Positions 44,990 to 53,292 of a stretch of DNA of 64,000 nucleotides are shown here, one piece after another. A program made the translations under genes and the position numbers. Every line of letters begins with the position of its first letter. Position 1 is the stretch's first letter. Location of the stretch: NCBI GenBank assembly GCA_030594205.1, contig JAUVFR010000002.1, forward strand, positions 41,538-105,537. Reading direction: 5' to 3'. The notes beneath the pieces are model-generated. The model was not told the DNA's origin. It was given only the letters and a program-made list of their open reading frames with translations, and did not search any database. This DNA is from Methanobacteriota archaeon. GTDB taxonomy: Archaea; Thermoplasmatota; Thermoplasmata; RBG-16-68-12; JAJISG01.

Positions 44990-45670
44990 CTAGGTGTCAC
45001 TAGAGGCGGATTCCGCCTCCGGAGGACGGAGCTCCCAGAGTCGGACGACCTCCAGCTCCCCGTCCCCGAGGAGGGTCGAGAGCCCCTGAACGTGACCGTC
45101 TCCCACGATGGCGACGATGTCCTTGTACGCCTCTTGCAGACCACGTAACTCGTTGGCCATGTGGGCGTTCCGTCGGTCGACGAGGACTTCCTTCACCGCC
45201 GGAAAGTCGCGACCCAAGGCGTCCATGAAACCCGTCGAGTCCTCCTGATAGTGGTGGAGTTCGCGCTCGATCTGTTCTCGCCCGACGAACAAGGATCCGA
45301 AGACGGAGAAGAGAAGTCGAATGAGCTCCAAGGGGCGGAGGGAAGCCCAGAGGGATCGCCAGGTCACGCGTGAGTCGATGTCGATCAGGGCCACTGGGAT
45401 GCCGAGACGCCGCCCGGCGTTCCTGGCCGCCAGCATCTCCTCCCCCACCTCCGCTCCATACTCCTCCGCAATCCGGCGTTGGAAACCGGCCAGAAGGCCA
45501 TAGACCCCGGGAGTCCGACGCACGCGACCCGGCTCCTCCAGCGCCTGCAAACGGGCCGGGTCGAGTTCGAGGGCAATGAGGTCCGGGCGGCGTCTCTCAA
45601 TTTCCTCGTGGATGCGAGGACCCAGTCGGAAGACGTGGCTGACCCCGAAGAGCGTGATCATGTCGACCAT
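44990..45670 (-). CDS. TraB/PrgY-family protein
   Basis: 226-residue member of the TraB family. Family hallmarks are ITLFGVSHVFRLG at the N terminus, DLIALELDPARL, MLAARNAG..GIPVALID, and the C-terminal ELRGLQEAYKDIVAIVGDGHVQGL with conserved Gly-His. These proteins were first seen in pheromone shutdown and appear metalloprotease-like; role in archaea is not known. The extra C-terminal membrane domain of PrgY is absent, so this is the short form. A hydrophobic stretch (ELIRLLFSVFGSLFVG) is the only membrane-like region. Confidence 0.82.
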   Translation of the reverse strand: MVDMITLFGVSHVFRLGPRIHEEIERRRPDLIALELDPARLQALEEPGRVRRTPGVYGLLAGFQRRIAEEYGAEVGEEMLAARNAGRRLGIPVALIDIDSRVTWRSLWASLRPLELIRLLFSVFGSLFVGREQIERELHHYQEDSTGFMDALGRDFPAVKEVLVDRRNAHMANELRGLQEAYKDIVAIVGDGHVQGLSTLLGDGELEVVRLWELRPPEAESASSDT

Positions 45671-45717
45671 CGGACCACGAGGGGCGGCTAAAAGGTTGGG
45701 GACCCGGAATCAACTTC

Positions 45718-46374
45718 TCACTCGAAGCCATGTTTGCCGACGAGGGGAACGAACACCACCCCGCCCAGGCTTTCCGTCTCCAGTTCCCCCTCCACCTTCT
45801 TCCCGAGGATCAGGTCTTGGAAGGAGCGGGCTCCCACGGGAACCAGGAGCTTGCCCCCTTCCCGTAGGTCCCGGATGAGGGGAGGGGGGATTTCGGGGGC
45901 CCCGGAGGTGACGAAGATTCGGTCAAAGGGGGCCTTCTCGGGGTACCCTTGGGAGCCGTCCCGGACAAGAACCTCCACTCGCTGCTCCAGACCCAACCTC
46001 TGGAGACGGCCTTGCGCCTTCATTGCGAGGGAGGCAATCCTTTCCAAGGCAAAGACACGGCCCTGAGGGCCCACGACCCGGGCGACGAGTGCAGCATGGT
46101 ATCCCGAGCCGCCGCCGATCTCGAGCACGGAGTGCCCCTCTCGAAGCTCCAGGTATTCCAACATCATCCCCACCATGTGGGGGGCCGAGATGGTCTGGCC
46201 GGAGCCAATGGTCAAGGGCGTGTCGTAGTAGGCGCTCTCTCGCAGAGGACGCGGGACAAAGAGGTGACGGGGCATGGCCCGCATCGCCTCGATGACCCGG
46301 GGGGTCCGGAGCACGCCGTCCCGAACGAGCCGGTCAACCATCCGCTCGCGTCGTGCCTCGTGACGTTCGGCCAT
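45718..46374 (-). CDS. pcm: Protein-L-isoaspartate O-methyltransferase
   Basis: Repairs isoaspartyl residues formed by protein ageing, using S-adenosylmethionine. The 218-residue protein shows RHLFVPRPLRESAYYDTPL, IGSGQTISAPHMVGMML with the acceptor-binding Ser, the SAM loop VLEIGGGSGYHAAL and FVTSGAPEIPPPL. All motifs of the family are intact. SAM comes from mat at 22.2 kb. It is a single gene in line with the HVO_0476-type and TraB genes on the same strand. Confidence 0.95.
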   Translation of the reverse strand: MAERHEARRERMVDRLVRDGVLRTPRVIEAMRAMPRHLFVPRPLRESAYYDTPLTIGSGQTISAPHMVGMMLEYLELREGHSVLEIGGGSGYHAALVARVVGPQGRVFALERIASLAMKAQGRLQRLGLEQRVEVLVRDGSQGYPEKAPFDRIFVTSGAPEIPPPLIRDLREGGKLLVPVGARSFQDLILGKKVEGELETESLGGVVFVPLVGKHGFE

Positions 46375-46389
46375 CTATCCTCTCCCGTC

Positions 46390-46995
46390 TCAACGATGCG
46401 AGCGGGGGCGACGGACGGCCTGGCAGTAGACACGGACGATGTCCCGAGCAGGAACGACGCCGTCACGGAGAGTTCCTCGGTGGGTGTTGATCCGGCGAAT
46501 GACGGCCCGCTCGCGGCCGAGTCGCACCTGGTCGCCGATCTGGAATTCCTCATCGGAAGGGGCCCGCAACTCGTAGGGGATGGTCCTTCGGCCCCTGTTC
46601 AGGGAAAACTTGACCGTCACCCGGTCGGCTCGCTGGCTCCACAGGGTGGTAATGGTTTCGACGGGAGCGGCCTGGACCCGCCTCTCCCCCACCTCGATGG
46701 CGGTAATGCGCACCAGCCTTCCCTTCGCCTCCAATGAGTCGCCGACCCGGACCTCCTCGCCGGGAAAGAGATCCACCTCAACCTTCCGGGAGGTGTCTCC
46801 GTCGCTGACAACGAGGGGGACCTGGACAGGCGCCCATTCCCGATGCGTGTCGCGCCGTGTGTGGCCACAGCGAAGGCAGCGAAACACACCCTCCAACACG
46901 AGTTCCTCGCCTTGGGACAGACGACCTCTAAGGACTCGATGGGGTGCTCGTCCGCAGTTGGGGCACTCCAGGTGGAGGGCGCTCGGCGGCTCCAT
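46390..46995 (-). CDS. HVO_0476-family zinc finger protein
   Basis: 201 residues from an ATG (MEPPSALHLE); the frame stays open for another 177 codons upstream but runs antisense to the rhomboid gene and is not coding. An N-terminal zinc finger CPNCGRAPHRV pairs with CLRCGHTRRD. The rest is beta-rich (RKVEVDLFPGEEVRVGDS, EFQIGDQVRLGRERAVIRRI) as in the archaeal HVO_0476 family. Its role is unknown; some suggest RNA binding. The upstream gap is 41 nt after the rhomboid stop, so it is probably in an operon with it. Confidence 0.78.
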   Translation of the reverse strand: MEPPSALHLECPNCGRAPHRVLRGRLSQGEELVLEGVFRCLRCGHTRRDTHREWAPVQVPLVVSDGDTSRKVEVDLFPGEEVRVGDSLEAKGRLVRITAIEVGERRVQAAPVETITTLWSQRADRVTVKFSLNRGRRTIPYELRAPSDEEFQIGDQVRLGRERAVIRRINTHRGTLRDGVVPARDIVRVYCQAVRRPRSHR

Positions 46996-47036
46996 CCCAC
47001 GTCCGCTATCCACGCACGGGTATAAGGCGTCGAAGG

Positions 47037-47918
47037 TCAAAGCCGTCGTTCCCAACCACAATCGCTGGTCACGACTTTCCCGGCCCGGGTCAGAGGTCTG
47101 CCGCACGCGGGACACCGGGCTTTCTCGAGGAAGTGATCGATCCAAGCCTCGCGAACTTCCCCAACGCTCTCCGCCTGGATCCGGTCCAGGGTTTCGCGAA
47201 GTGCCTCGGTCGTGGCCAGATCGTCGAGGGCGACGGTCGGAAGCGGGGCTTCTTGATTGGGACGGCGGATGACGGTGGCCAGGAGGATTCCGAAACCGAT
47301 GCCTCCCATGTGGGCCGCATGGGCGATGCCGTCTTGGACGCCGAAGAAGAGAAGGAGGGCTTCCCCGAGGATCACCACGCCCACCGCGAGGTAAACCGAC
47401 ACGCGGGGAAGGATGAGGAACACGAGGATGAAGAAGACACGATCGCGAGGATACAGGGCGAGGAAAGCGCCTGCGATGCCCATGATGGCCCCGGACGCGC
47501 CCAGGGCGGCCACGACGCTCCCCCATTCCACCAGGGCGAAGAGCCCGGAGGCCGCGAGGCCCGCGGTGAGGTAGACTCCCGCAAAGGCTCGACCGCCGAT
47601 TCGATCCTCGAGGGGGAGTCCCAGGAGGTAGAGGAAGAGGATGTTGAAAATCACATGCAACGGGTCCCCATGGAGGAACATGCTCGTGATGAGAGTCCAG
47701 GGGCGGAGTTCCACGAGGTCCTGGGGCTTGAACAGAAGGTTCTCCACGATGAACGCGTTCAGGCCGGGATCGGGGCTAAGGTTGACCAGCAAGATGAAGA
47801 ACATGAACAGACCGAGGTTCGCGAGGACGAGGGGCGGTGTGAAATAGGTCTTCCGGAGGAGGGGGTAGAGGAAACTAGCGGCGGCCACCGCGAGGACGAG
47901 GGCGAGGAGCCAGAGCAC
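47037..47918 (-). CDS. Rhomboid-family intramembrane protease with C-terminal zinc ribbon
   Basis: 293 residues with six or more membrane helices. The catalytic Ser is in GASGAIMG, the His in AHAAHMGGIGFG, and the loop HGDPLHVIFNILFLYLLG is the typical L1/TM2 segment with the structural His/Asn. The last 30 residues hold a zinc ribbon CPACG...SDCGWERRL joined by a cytoplasmic linker. It should cleave membrane-spanning substrates. Archaeal rhomboids with a soluble zinc ribbon are known, but not well studied; I treat the fusion as notable. GTG start. Confidence 0.85.
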   Translation of the reverse strand: MLWLLALVLAVAAASFLYPLLRKTYFTPPLVLANLGLFMFFILLVNLSPDPGLNAFIVENLLFKPQDLVELRPWTLITSMFLHGDPLHVIFNILFLYLLGLPLEDRIGGRAFAGVYLTAGLAASGLFALVEWGSVVAALGASGAIMGIAGAFLALYPRDRVFFILVFLILPRVSVYLAVGVVILGEALLLFFGVQDGIAHAAHMGGIGFGILLATVIRRPNQEAPLPTVALDDLATTEALRETLDRIQAESVGEVREAWIDHFLEKARCPACGRPLTRAGKVVTSDCGWERRL

Positions 47919-47969
47919 CTCAAAACGAGGGCGAGGAACTGTTATGAACCTTGGCTGGGCTGAAACGCC

Positions 47970-48536
47970 GTGAAACTGGACCCCGAGCTATCGGTCGAGG
48001 AGAACGACCAGGTCTATCGCCCGGCGGAGGACAGCTATCTCCTCCTCCGCGCCCTCGACCTGGGGGAGGCCACGTCCTTTCTGGAGATCGGCACCGGAAC
48101 GGGCCTCATCGCCCTGCACGCGGTCCGGTGGGCGCAGACGGTGGCGACCGACATCAGTCCCTTCGCCACCGCCCTCGCTCGTGGGAATGCACAGAAAAAC
48201 GATGCGGCGTTGGATGTCGTACGGGCGGATCTCTTCCACGGGCTCCGCGGGGCCTTCGACGCCATCGCGTTCAACCCCCCATACTTGCCGCTTCGTCCCC
48301 GTGGCGGATGGCTCGACCGAGCGTGGAGCGGGGGGCAGGGCGGGGACGAGGTGGTCCTCCGGTTCCTTCGGGACGTTCCCCCCTTTCTGGCGGAGGGGGG
48401 TGCCATCTACGTCCTCCTCTCCTCCCGAAACCGCGAGGCCCTGCGGACGGTTCGGACCGACTTTCGTTCCCAGGAGGTGGGAAGGGAGTCCCTTTTCTTC
48501 GACGAGATCCGCGTTTACCGCCTTCGCCCGGCCTGA
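47970..48536 (+). CDS. HemK/PrmC-like methyltransferase
   Basis: SAM-dependent methyltransferase of 188 residues with the N/D-PP-Y motif FNPPYLPLRPR of glutamine and N6-adenine methyltransferases, and a SAM site LEIGTGTGLIALHAV. The short length without a long N-terminal extension and the N-terminal VYRPAEDSYLLLRAL match the Mtq2/HemK2 group that modifies a Gln in the release factor GGQ loop. The archaeal target is aRF1. GTG start at 47970. It is followed by prs, with a separate promoter. A TATA-like tgttatgaacc (about 47938-47948) lies upstream. Confidence 0.85.
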   Translation: MKLDPELSVEENDQVYRPAEDSYLLLRALDLGEATSFLEIGTGTGLIALHAVRWAQTVATDISPFATALARGNAQKNDAALDVVRADLFHGLRGAFDAIAFNPPYLPLRPRGGWLDRAWSGGQGGDEVVLRFLRDVPPFLAEGGAIYVLLSSRNREALRTVRTDFRSQEVGRESLFFDEIRVYRLRPA

Positions 48537-48565
48537 CTCGGGCCCGCCTCCTCGCGGAAACAACC

Positions 48566-48573
48566 TATAATTA
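48566..48573 (+). promoter_or_regulatory. TATA box of prs
   Basis: TATAATTA about 30 nt before the GTG at 48602 of prs; the expected start near 48594 gives an mRNA leader of fewer than 10 nt. Confidence 0.5.
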
Positions 48574-48601
48574 CGAACCCCTACTCCCCATCGGTCGTCC
48601 C

Positions 48602-49456
48602 GTGAAGGTCGTGAGCGGTTCCGCTTCCGTACGCCTGGCGAAAGAGCTGGCCCGAATCCTCCCCGCCGATCTCATCGTCGCCGAGGTGCGGGCCTTTGCG
48701 GATGGGGAGCTCCACGTGCGGGTTTCCGACGGCGTGGCGGGCGAGGACGTCGCTCTGGTCCAAACGACGTATCCCAACGACAAACTCCTCGAACTCTTCC
48801 TCCTGCAAGACGCCCTCGCCGATGCCGCCCCGTCCCGGGTGACCGTGGTCGTGCCGTACTTCGGGTACGGGCGTCAAGACAAGCGGTTCCAACCGGGAGA
48901 GGCCATCAGCTCCCGGGCCATCGCCAAACGGTTAGAGATCGGCGCAGACGCCCTCCTCACCGTGGATGTCCACAACGGGGGGGTAATGGACTACTTCGAC
49001 ATCCCGGCCCTGGACATCACGGGGATGCCCGCCCTCGCGCGCCGCTTTGGGGAACTGGGGGTGGAAATGGTCCTGGCCCCCGACGAGAACGCGGCCCGTC
49101 ACGCCGAGACGGTGGGAGGACTTATCAAGATGCCGTGGGACTACCTGAAGAAGGAACGTCTTGACAGTTGGACCGTGGAGACCGAGGTGAAGGCCCTCCC
49201 CGTGAAGGGTCGTTGCGTCGCGATCGTGGATGACGTGGTCTCCACCGGGGGTACGATGGTCAGCGCCGCCCGCATCGTCCAGGAACAGGGCTCACGGGGT
49301 GTCGTCGCTGGCTGTGTTCACGGACTGTTCGTGGGCGGTGCCAAGGAGCGGTTGCAGGCCTTCGACGAAGTGGTGGCTACGGATACCGTGTCGAGTGACT
49401 ACAGCGTCGTCTCCGTGGCCCCAGAGGTTGCCCAGGGTCTCCAGAAGCTGGGGTAA
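48602..49456 (+). CDS. prs: Ribose-phosphate pyrophosphokinase (PRPP synthetase)
   Basis: Makes PRPP from ribose 5-phosphate and ATP, for purine, pyrimidine and histidine synthesis. The 284-residue protein has the family start KVVSGSASVRLAKELARIL, the catalytic VVPYFGYGRQDKRFQPGEAI loop, VDVHN, and the PRPP-binding CVAIVDDVVSTGGTM. It belongs to the short archaeal class. GTG start at 48602 gives the normal N terminus; the longer frame is a shadow of the methyltransferase gene. Convergent with the PhoU-type gene, 3 nt apart at the stops. Confidence 0.95.
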   Translation: MKVVSGSASVRLAKELARILPADLIVAEVRAFADGELHVRVSDGVAGEDVALVQTTYPNDKLLELFLLQDALADAAPSRVTVVVPYFGYGRQDKRFQPGEAISSRAIAKRLEIGADALLTVDVHNGGVMDYFDIPALDITGMPALARRFGELGVEMVLAPDENAARHAETVGGLIKMPWDYLKKERLDSWTVETEVKALPVKGRCVAIVDDVVSTGGTMVSAARIVQEQGSRGVVAGCVHGLFVGGAKERLQAFDEVVATDTVSSDYSVVSVAPEVAQGLQKLG

Positions 49457-49459
49457 CGA

Positions 49460-50524
49460 CTAGACTTCCTCCGCCACCACGACATGGCACAGGGACGTCG
49501 ACCGCTCCAGGTAGCGATTGATGGCCACGGTCGCGATGGAGTGGGAGTACTCGGCGATCCGCGAGAGGTTGTCGACGATGGTCTTCAGCCCGAGGAGGGT
49601 CGCGGGGTCTCGGACCTCTGCGAATACCTGGGTCATGAAGTTGACGAGACGCATTTCCATCTCGCGGCCTCCCTCCACGGTCCGGTTGGCTAGCTTCAGG
49701 TCCCGCGTGATAAGGGCCGCGAGGCCGTCCCCGTACAGGCCGGCGGCCTCTGTGGCGTGGGTAGCCAAGGCGGTGAGGATTCGAGGAGCCATCTCCGCCT
49801 CCGCGTCTAGGAGAACCAGCACCGCTTCCGCCACGGAATTTCCACAGTCGGCCACCGTCTCGAGCTCTTTGGCGATAAGGCGGTACCCCGCGTTGTTCAG
49901 CCGGTTCTCCATCCCCAACTTGGTGATGAGGGCATCGTCCTGCTGGGCGGACAGAATGAGACGAACGAGGAGCCAGTAGATCATGTCCGCGTCGTCCTCA
50001 CGTTGGCGGGCGTCCTCGGCCAAGGTCCGATCTCGGGTCACGAGCGCCTCGACGGCGTCTTGGAGCATCGTTTTCCCGAGGCTGTAGAGTCGCTTGATCA
50101 AGGAGTCGATGGGGAACTTGGACGGCTCGATGGAGCATTGGAGGACGGCCCTCTGCCCCGTTTCCTCGAGGATGCCTAGGCCCATAAGTCGTCGGACGAC
50201 ATCCCGCAGTTCTTTCAGGTGGGCACTGCTCAGGCGAGAGGGGGATTGAATGATCAGACGCTCCCGCCCCAGAACATAGTTGCCAACGATGACGCGCTCG
50301 AGCATCCCCGGCTCGTCGAGGGCTCGAGCGTCAATGACGTATTCGGGGGTGGGCCTCTCAAGCCTCCGTCGTGCGCCCTCGGGTGCCAGGAGCCGGAGGG
50401 AATCTCCCTCACGCTCGAGGAAGACCTGATCTCCCTTCTGCAGGTCTTGCGCTTCGGTCCACTCTTTCGGGAGCGAAACGGTCAGCGTCGATACGCCCAC
50501 CTTCTGGATTTTTCGGCTTTCCAC
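49460..50524 (-). CDS. AbrB-PhoU domain regulator
   Basis: 354 residues from a GTG start (VESRKIQKVGVSTLTVSLPKEW). The N-terminal AbrB/SpoVT swapped-hairpin (VGVSTLTVSLPKEWTEAQ, GDQVFLEREGD) is a DNA-binding domain and the rest is a helical PhoU-type pair of domains (IDSLIKRLYSLGKTMLQDAV, LANRTVEGGREMEMRLVNFM). The AbrB-PhoU combination is a typical archaeal phosphate regulator. Two TATA-like elements lie near the start: GGTATATACC at 50538-50547 and AGTATATTCG at 50570-50579. It may control the DUF47/ABC operon at 11.7-16.9 kb; that link is inference. Confidence 0.9.
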   Translation of the reverse strand: MESRKIQKVGVSTLTVSLPKEWTEAQDLQKGDQVFLEREGDSLRLLAPEGARRRLERPTPEYVIDARALDEPGMLERVIVGNYVLGRERLIIQSPSRLSSAHLKELRDVVRRLMGLGILEETGQRAVLQCSIEPSKFPIDSLIKRLYSLGKTMLQDAVEALVTRDRTLAEDARQREDDADMIYWLLVRLILSAQQDDALITKLGMENRLNNAGYRLIAKELETVADCGNSVAEAVLVLLDAEAEMAPRILTALATHATEAAGLYGDGLAALITRDLKLANRTVEGGREMEMRLVNFMTQVFAEVRDPATLLGLKTIVDNLSRIAEYSHSIATVAINRYLERSTSLCHVVVAEEV

Positions 50525-50577
50525 GACGAGCCCCGCATGGTATATACCGAAATTGGGGATAAATTGTTCGAATATAC

Positions 50578-50760
50578 TCAGGGCGAATCGAGGGATTCCA
50601 GGGGTCCCCCCGATCGGATGACCCAAACCTTGACGTTGTCGTGGATCAGAATGGCTCCACAGGCGCGACACCGGGAGTACCGGTTCCGACTCGAGTCCTC
50701 CCCCAAGAACTCCACATCCTCGTGAGCACAGAGGGCCTCATCGGGTCGGGACTCCTTCAT
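50578..50760 (-). CDS. Small zinc-ribbon protein
   Basis: 60 residues from an ATG (MKESRPDEALCAHEDVE). Spaced metal-binding residues C..H (CAHEDVEFLG) and C..C (CRACGAILI) separated by an acidic-basic loop EDSSRNRYS look like a rubredoxin- or zinc-ribbon-type fold, seen in many archaeal small proteins. The ORF continues upstream, but the residues there look random. Function is unknown. Upstream DNA has no clear TATA box. Confidence comes mostly from the cysteine pattern. Confidence 0.55.
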   Translation of the reverse strand: MKESRPDEALCAHEDVEFLGEDSSRNRYSRCRACGAILIHDNVKVWVIRSGGPLESLDSP

Positions 50761-50896
50761 GGCATTCCCGCAACGAGGGGATCGCAGACTTGCGGTCGAG
50801 AGTAAAAGCTTCCCCCCATCCGTCGCCCCTGACGGGCCACCACCCCTGACCAGGTCCCGGAAAAGGGTATTAAGCCACCTCCCCTTCCAAAGGGCG

Positions 50897-51580
50897 TTGG
50901 CCCGGAAGAAGCGGAAGGGGAAGGAGCCGTTCACGTTCAAGGTCCCAGAGTTTGACGAAGTCGGATTCCTGAAGCGGGAGGTAGAAGGCGCCAAGGCCGC
51001 GATGGTCACCCTCGGGTACGCCTTTGCCGTGGCCCTCGCGTCCTGGACCCTCACCCGCGTCGGACTTGCCTCCGTTGGCGGTCTCGTGGGTTTCGTCGCC
51101 CTCTACGGCCTAAGGTACCTCTACCCGCTCTCTGGCATTGACCTGTCCAGGTTTGACTGGAAGCTCTGGGCGGGCAACGGTGCCATCCACCTCTTCGCCT
51201 GGTTCGCATTCTGGGTCCTGCTTCTCAACCCCCCCGTCCTCGACATCTCCCCACCGGTCGTTCACAATGCCGCGGTGCCGGGGGGGACCCCGGTAAACAT
51301 CGGGTTCGGTGGGTCTGTCTCGCTCCCCCTCGGAGGCGCCACCAGTTTCCAGGTCCTCGCCAACGTCACGGACAATCAGCAGCTCGTCGACGTACTGATG
51401 ACCGTCGAGGTCGGCGGGAGTGAGCATCGGACGGGAAGGATGATATTCACGGGTTCGGGAGCAGAGTGGGCCTTCGAGGTCACCGGCGTGGAAACGGGCC
51501 GAGCCTACACCCTGACCATAGAGGCCCAGGACCGGGTGGGCCATCGCAGCAGCTTCAACTTCATCGTGGCGACTTCCTGA
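50897..51580 (+). CDS. Membrane protein with N-terminal basic segment and Ig-like domain
   Basis: About 227 residues from a TTG (LARKKRKGKEPF); the ORF opens 138 nt earlier at 50759 but that start overlaps the divergent zinc-ribbon gene. A basic N terminus is followed by two or three hydrophobic segments (MVTLGYAFAVALASWTL, VGGLVGFVALYGLRYLYPL, GAIHLFAWFAFWVLLLNPPV) and then a beta-rich outside domain (TSFQVLANVTDNQQLVDVLM, YTLTIEAQDRVGHRSSF). The plan is like that at 19.4 kb. The 3' end overlaps the convergent CCA enzyme gene by 20 nt. Function unknown. Confidence 0.68.
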   Translation: MARKKRKGKEPFTFKVPEFDEVGFLKREVEGAKAAMVTLGYAFAVALASWTLTRVGLASVGGLVGFVALYGLRYLYPLSGIDLSRFDWKLWAGNGAIHLFAWFAFWVLLLNPPVLDISPPVVHNAAVPGGTPVNIGFGGSVSLPLGGATSFQVLANVTDNQQLVDVLMTVEVGGSEHRTGRMIFTGSGAEWAFEVTGVETGRAYTLTIEAQDRVGHRSSFNFIVATS

Positions 51581-52916
51581 CCTGCCAAGGAAGCTCGCGT
51601 CGCAGGAATTCCGTCAGGGGCCCGCGGTAGCCGGCGCGGGCGATCTCCTCTCCCTCCAGGACCTCGTAGCCCTCCTTCACGGCGTGGCCGAGGTTCTTCC
51701 CCAGGCTCAACCCCGGCAAGCGCTTCGCGAGAGCCTGCCGGGCCGTCGGTTCCTCCCGTTTCACATCGACCACGAGCCGATCTCCTTCGATGTAGGGACC
51801 CGCCACTCGTTGGGGGGACTCCTCCCACTTCGCCTGAAAGGCCTCCGCGTGGGTGAGCCAGGTGGGAGGACCCACGTGCTTGCGCACGGGGGGGAGTTCA
51901 CCCGACTCCAGCTCGAGAAGCACGAGCCACTGCTTCTCCAAGAGAGAGGGCTGAGACCTGAGCACCTTGAATTCCGCTTCCTTCAGGAACGATCGGATGG
52001 CTTGCTCCGCCTTCCGGAGTTGCGGGTAGACGACGTCCTCGGGCAGGTCGGGCGCGGAGGCGGCGACACCCAGGAGGGCCGTGCCGCGCTCGCGGGCCAC
52101 CTTCCGGAGGGCCGTCAAGGAGAGGGGACGGACAGGCTCCGGGAAGAAGAAGTGACGATCGGCACTCTCTTCGTATGCCTTGGCCGCCAAAATGAACAAG
52201 GCGAGGGCGTGGGAGGAGACGGCCGAGGCGGCGTTCCGGTCGTCATCCACCGGGTCCACGAACACCAGGGGTTCATCGAAGGGCCTCGATGTCCCCGACT
52301 CGAGCGCCAGGCGGATCGGGGGGCGCCATTGCGCGGCCTCCCCCAGGACCGCACGGAAGGTAACGTATCGGAGGACCAGGAGCTCGCTGAGGTATCCCGA
52401 GAACCCCTGGACCCGAGCCTCGGCCCCGTAGGTTCCGGTCCCTTTCAGGAAGCGCTTGAGGAGTCGGACCTGATCCTTCTGCGGCCCGCTCATGTGTTCC
52501 CGCACGTACTCGAAATGGAAGGGCGTGCGATCCACTGCGGTCATGCGGGCGGAAGGTTGATCCAGCTCGTAGCAGGGGACGACGTCGACCTCGAGCCCTT
52601 GGTAGACTCCGCGGGTGTAGGGGTGCTCGGCGTACCGGAGGGTGGGTTCATCGAGCACCCGCCCCAGCCGGAGTCCCCACCGCTCTAGGTCCTCTCGAGA
52701 GGTCTCCGGAGAGAAGGCGACGAAGGCATCGATCTCGGGTTGCTTTAGGAAGGTTCCCTTCGCAACCGAGCCCACGAGCAGCGGCTTTGCGGGAATGCCC
52801 TGCTCGCGAGCCTCTTCGGCCAGGCGTCGAAGCAGGGACTCGGCGATGCGGAAGGTCTCCTCAACCTCCTCACGGGTGGGTTTGATCTCGGCGAGGATGT
52901 CCTGTTCCAAGCTCAT
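51561..52916 (-). CDS. cca: CCA-adding tRNA nucleotidyltransferase (archaeal class I)
   Basis: Adds the CCA tail to tRNA 3' ends. The 451-residue protein has the polymerase-beta motif GSVAKGTFLKQPEIDAFVAF, with the catalytic Glu/Asp of the archaeal ExD form, and a third carboxylate in GLEVDVVPCY. The helical neck and body follow (LLKRFLKGTGTYGAEARVQGFSGYLSEL) and the C-terminal tail domain. All catalytic residues are kept. None of the four tRNA genes in the window encodes CCA, so this enzyme is needed. ATG start, leader from a TATA shared with the divergent gene at 53018. Confidence 0.94.
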   Translation of the reverse strand: MSLEQDILAEIKPTREEVEETFRIAESLLRRLAEEAREQGIPAKPLLVGSVAKGTFLKQPEIDAFVAFSPETSREDLERWGLRLGRVLDEPTLRYAEHPYTRGVYQGLEVDVVPCYELDQPSARMTAVDRTPFHFEYVREHMSGPQKDQVRLLKRFLKGTGTYGAEARVQGFSGYLSELLVLRYVTFRAVLGEAAQWRPPIRLALESGTSRPFDEPLVFVDPVDDDRNAASAVSSHALALFILAAKAYEESADRHFFFPEPVRPLSLTALRKVARERGTALLGVAASAPDLPEDVVYPQLRKAEQAIRSFLKEAEFKVLRSQPSLLEKQWLVLLELESGELPPVRKHVGPPTWLTHAEAFQAKWEESPQRVAGPYIEGDRLVVDVKREEPTARQALAKRLPGLSLGKNLGHAVKEGYEVLEGEEIARAGYRGPLTEFLRRELPWQVRKSPR

Positions 52917-52975
52917 TCGGTTGTCCTCTCACGGGCGGGATTCGAATCGTGCGGTTCATGAGAATTGTGTCGCGC

Positions 52976-52984
52976 AGTATATAG
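52976..52984. promoter_or_regulatory. Palindromic TATA box between cca and the TPR-like gene
   Basis: The symmetric GTATATA element can serve both directions: toward cca (start about 52955, leader of about 40 nt) and toward the 53018 ATG (start about 53005, leader of about 13 nt). Confidence 0.45.
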
Positions 52985-53017
52985 GCGGCCCTCTGCACCG
53001 GCGGCTAGAGGTTGCCC

Positions 53018-53275
53018 ATGGACGAGCAGGCGGCGGAATACCTTGCGTGCCTGGCCAAACTGCGTGAGGATCCACTCGATCCCGAGGCGCTTTTCGGGCT
53101 GGCCGCCCTCTATGCGGAGGAGGGCCACCGGAAACACGCCGTCTGGTACATGAGAAAGGTGGAATTCCTTGATCGGCACCATCCCGGCCTCTCGCGCCTG
53201 AAGAACCGTCTCCGGCGTTGGAAGGGGCTGAATGGATCTCATGTTCCAAGCTCTCCGGAGAGCGGAGAGAGTTAG
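53018..53275 (+). CDS. Small TPR-like protein
   Basis: 85 residues from the ATG at 53018 (MDEQAAEYLACLAKLREDP). Helical hairpin features (DPLDPEALFGLAALYAEEGH, KHAVWYMRKVEFL) match one to two tetratricopeptide repeats, with a basic C-terminal tail. It may serve as an adapter. A palindromic TATA lies 35 nt upstream. It ends 17 nt before the tRNA-Trp gene on the other strand. No family was assigned. Confidence 0.6.
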   Translation: MDEQAAEYLACLAKLREDPLDPEALFGLAALYAEEGHRKHAVWYMRKVEFLDRHHPGLSRLKNRLRRWKGLNGSHVPSSPESGES

Positions 53276-53292
53276 CGAGCCTCCCGGAAGAG

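Noticed and set aside
46996-47526. N-terminal extension of the HVO_0476-type gene.
   Set aside because: The frame upstream of 46995 is antisense to the rhomboid gene and low-complexity; the ATG at 46995 begins the zinc-finger domain directly.
51561-52916. Mutated catalytic Asp in the CCA enzyme (EID in place of DID).
   Set aside because: The archaeal class uses Glu-x-Asp, so this is the normal active site.
52929-52965. T-arm-like gattcgaatc near 52950.
   Set aside because: No matching acceptor, D or anticodon arms nearby.
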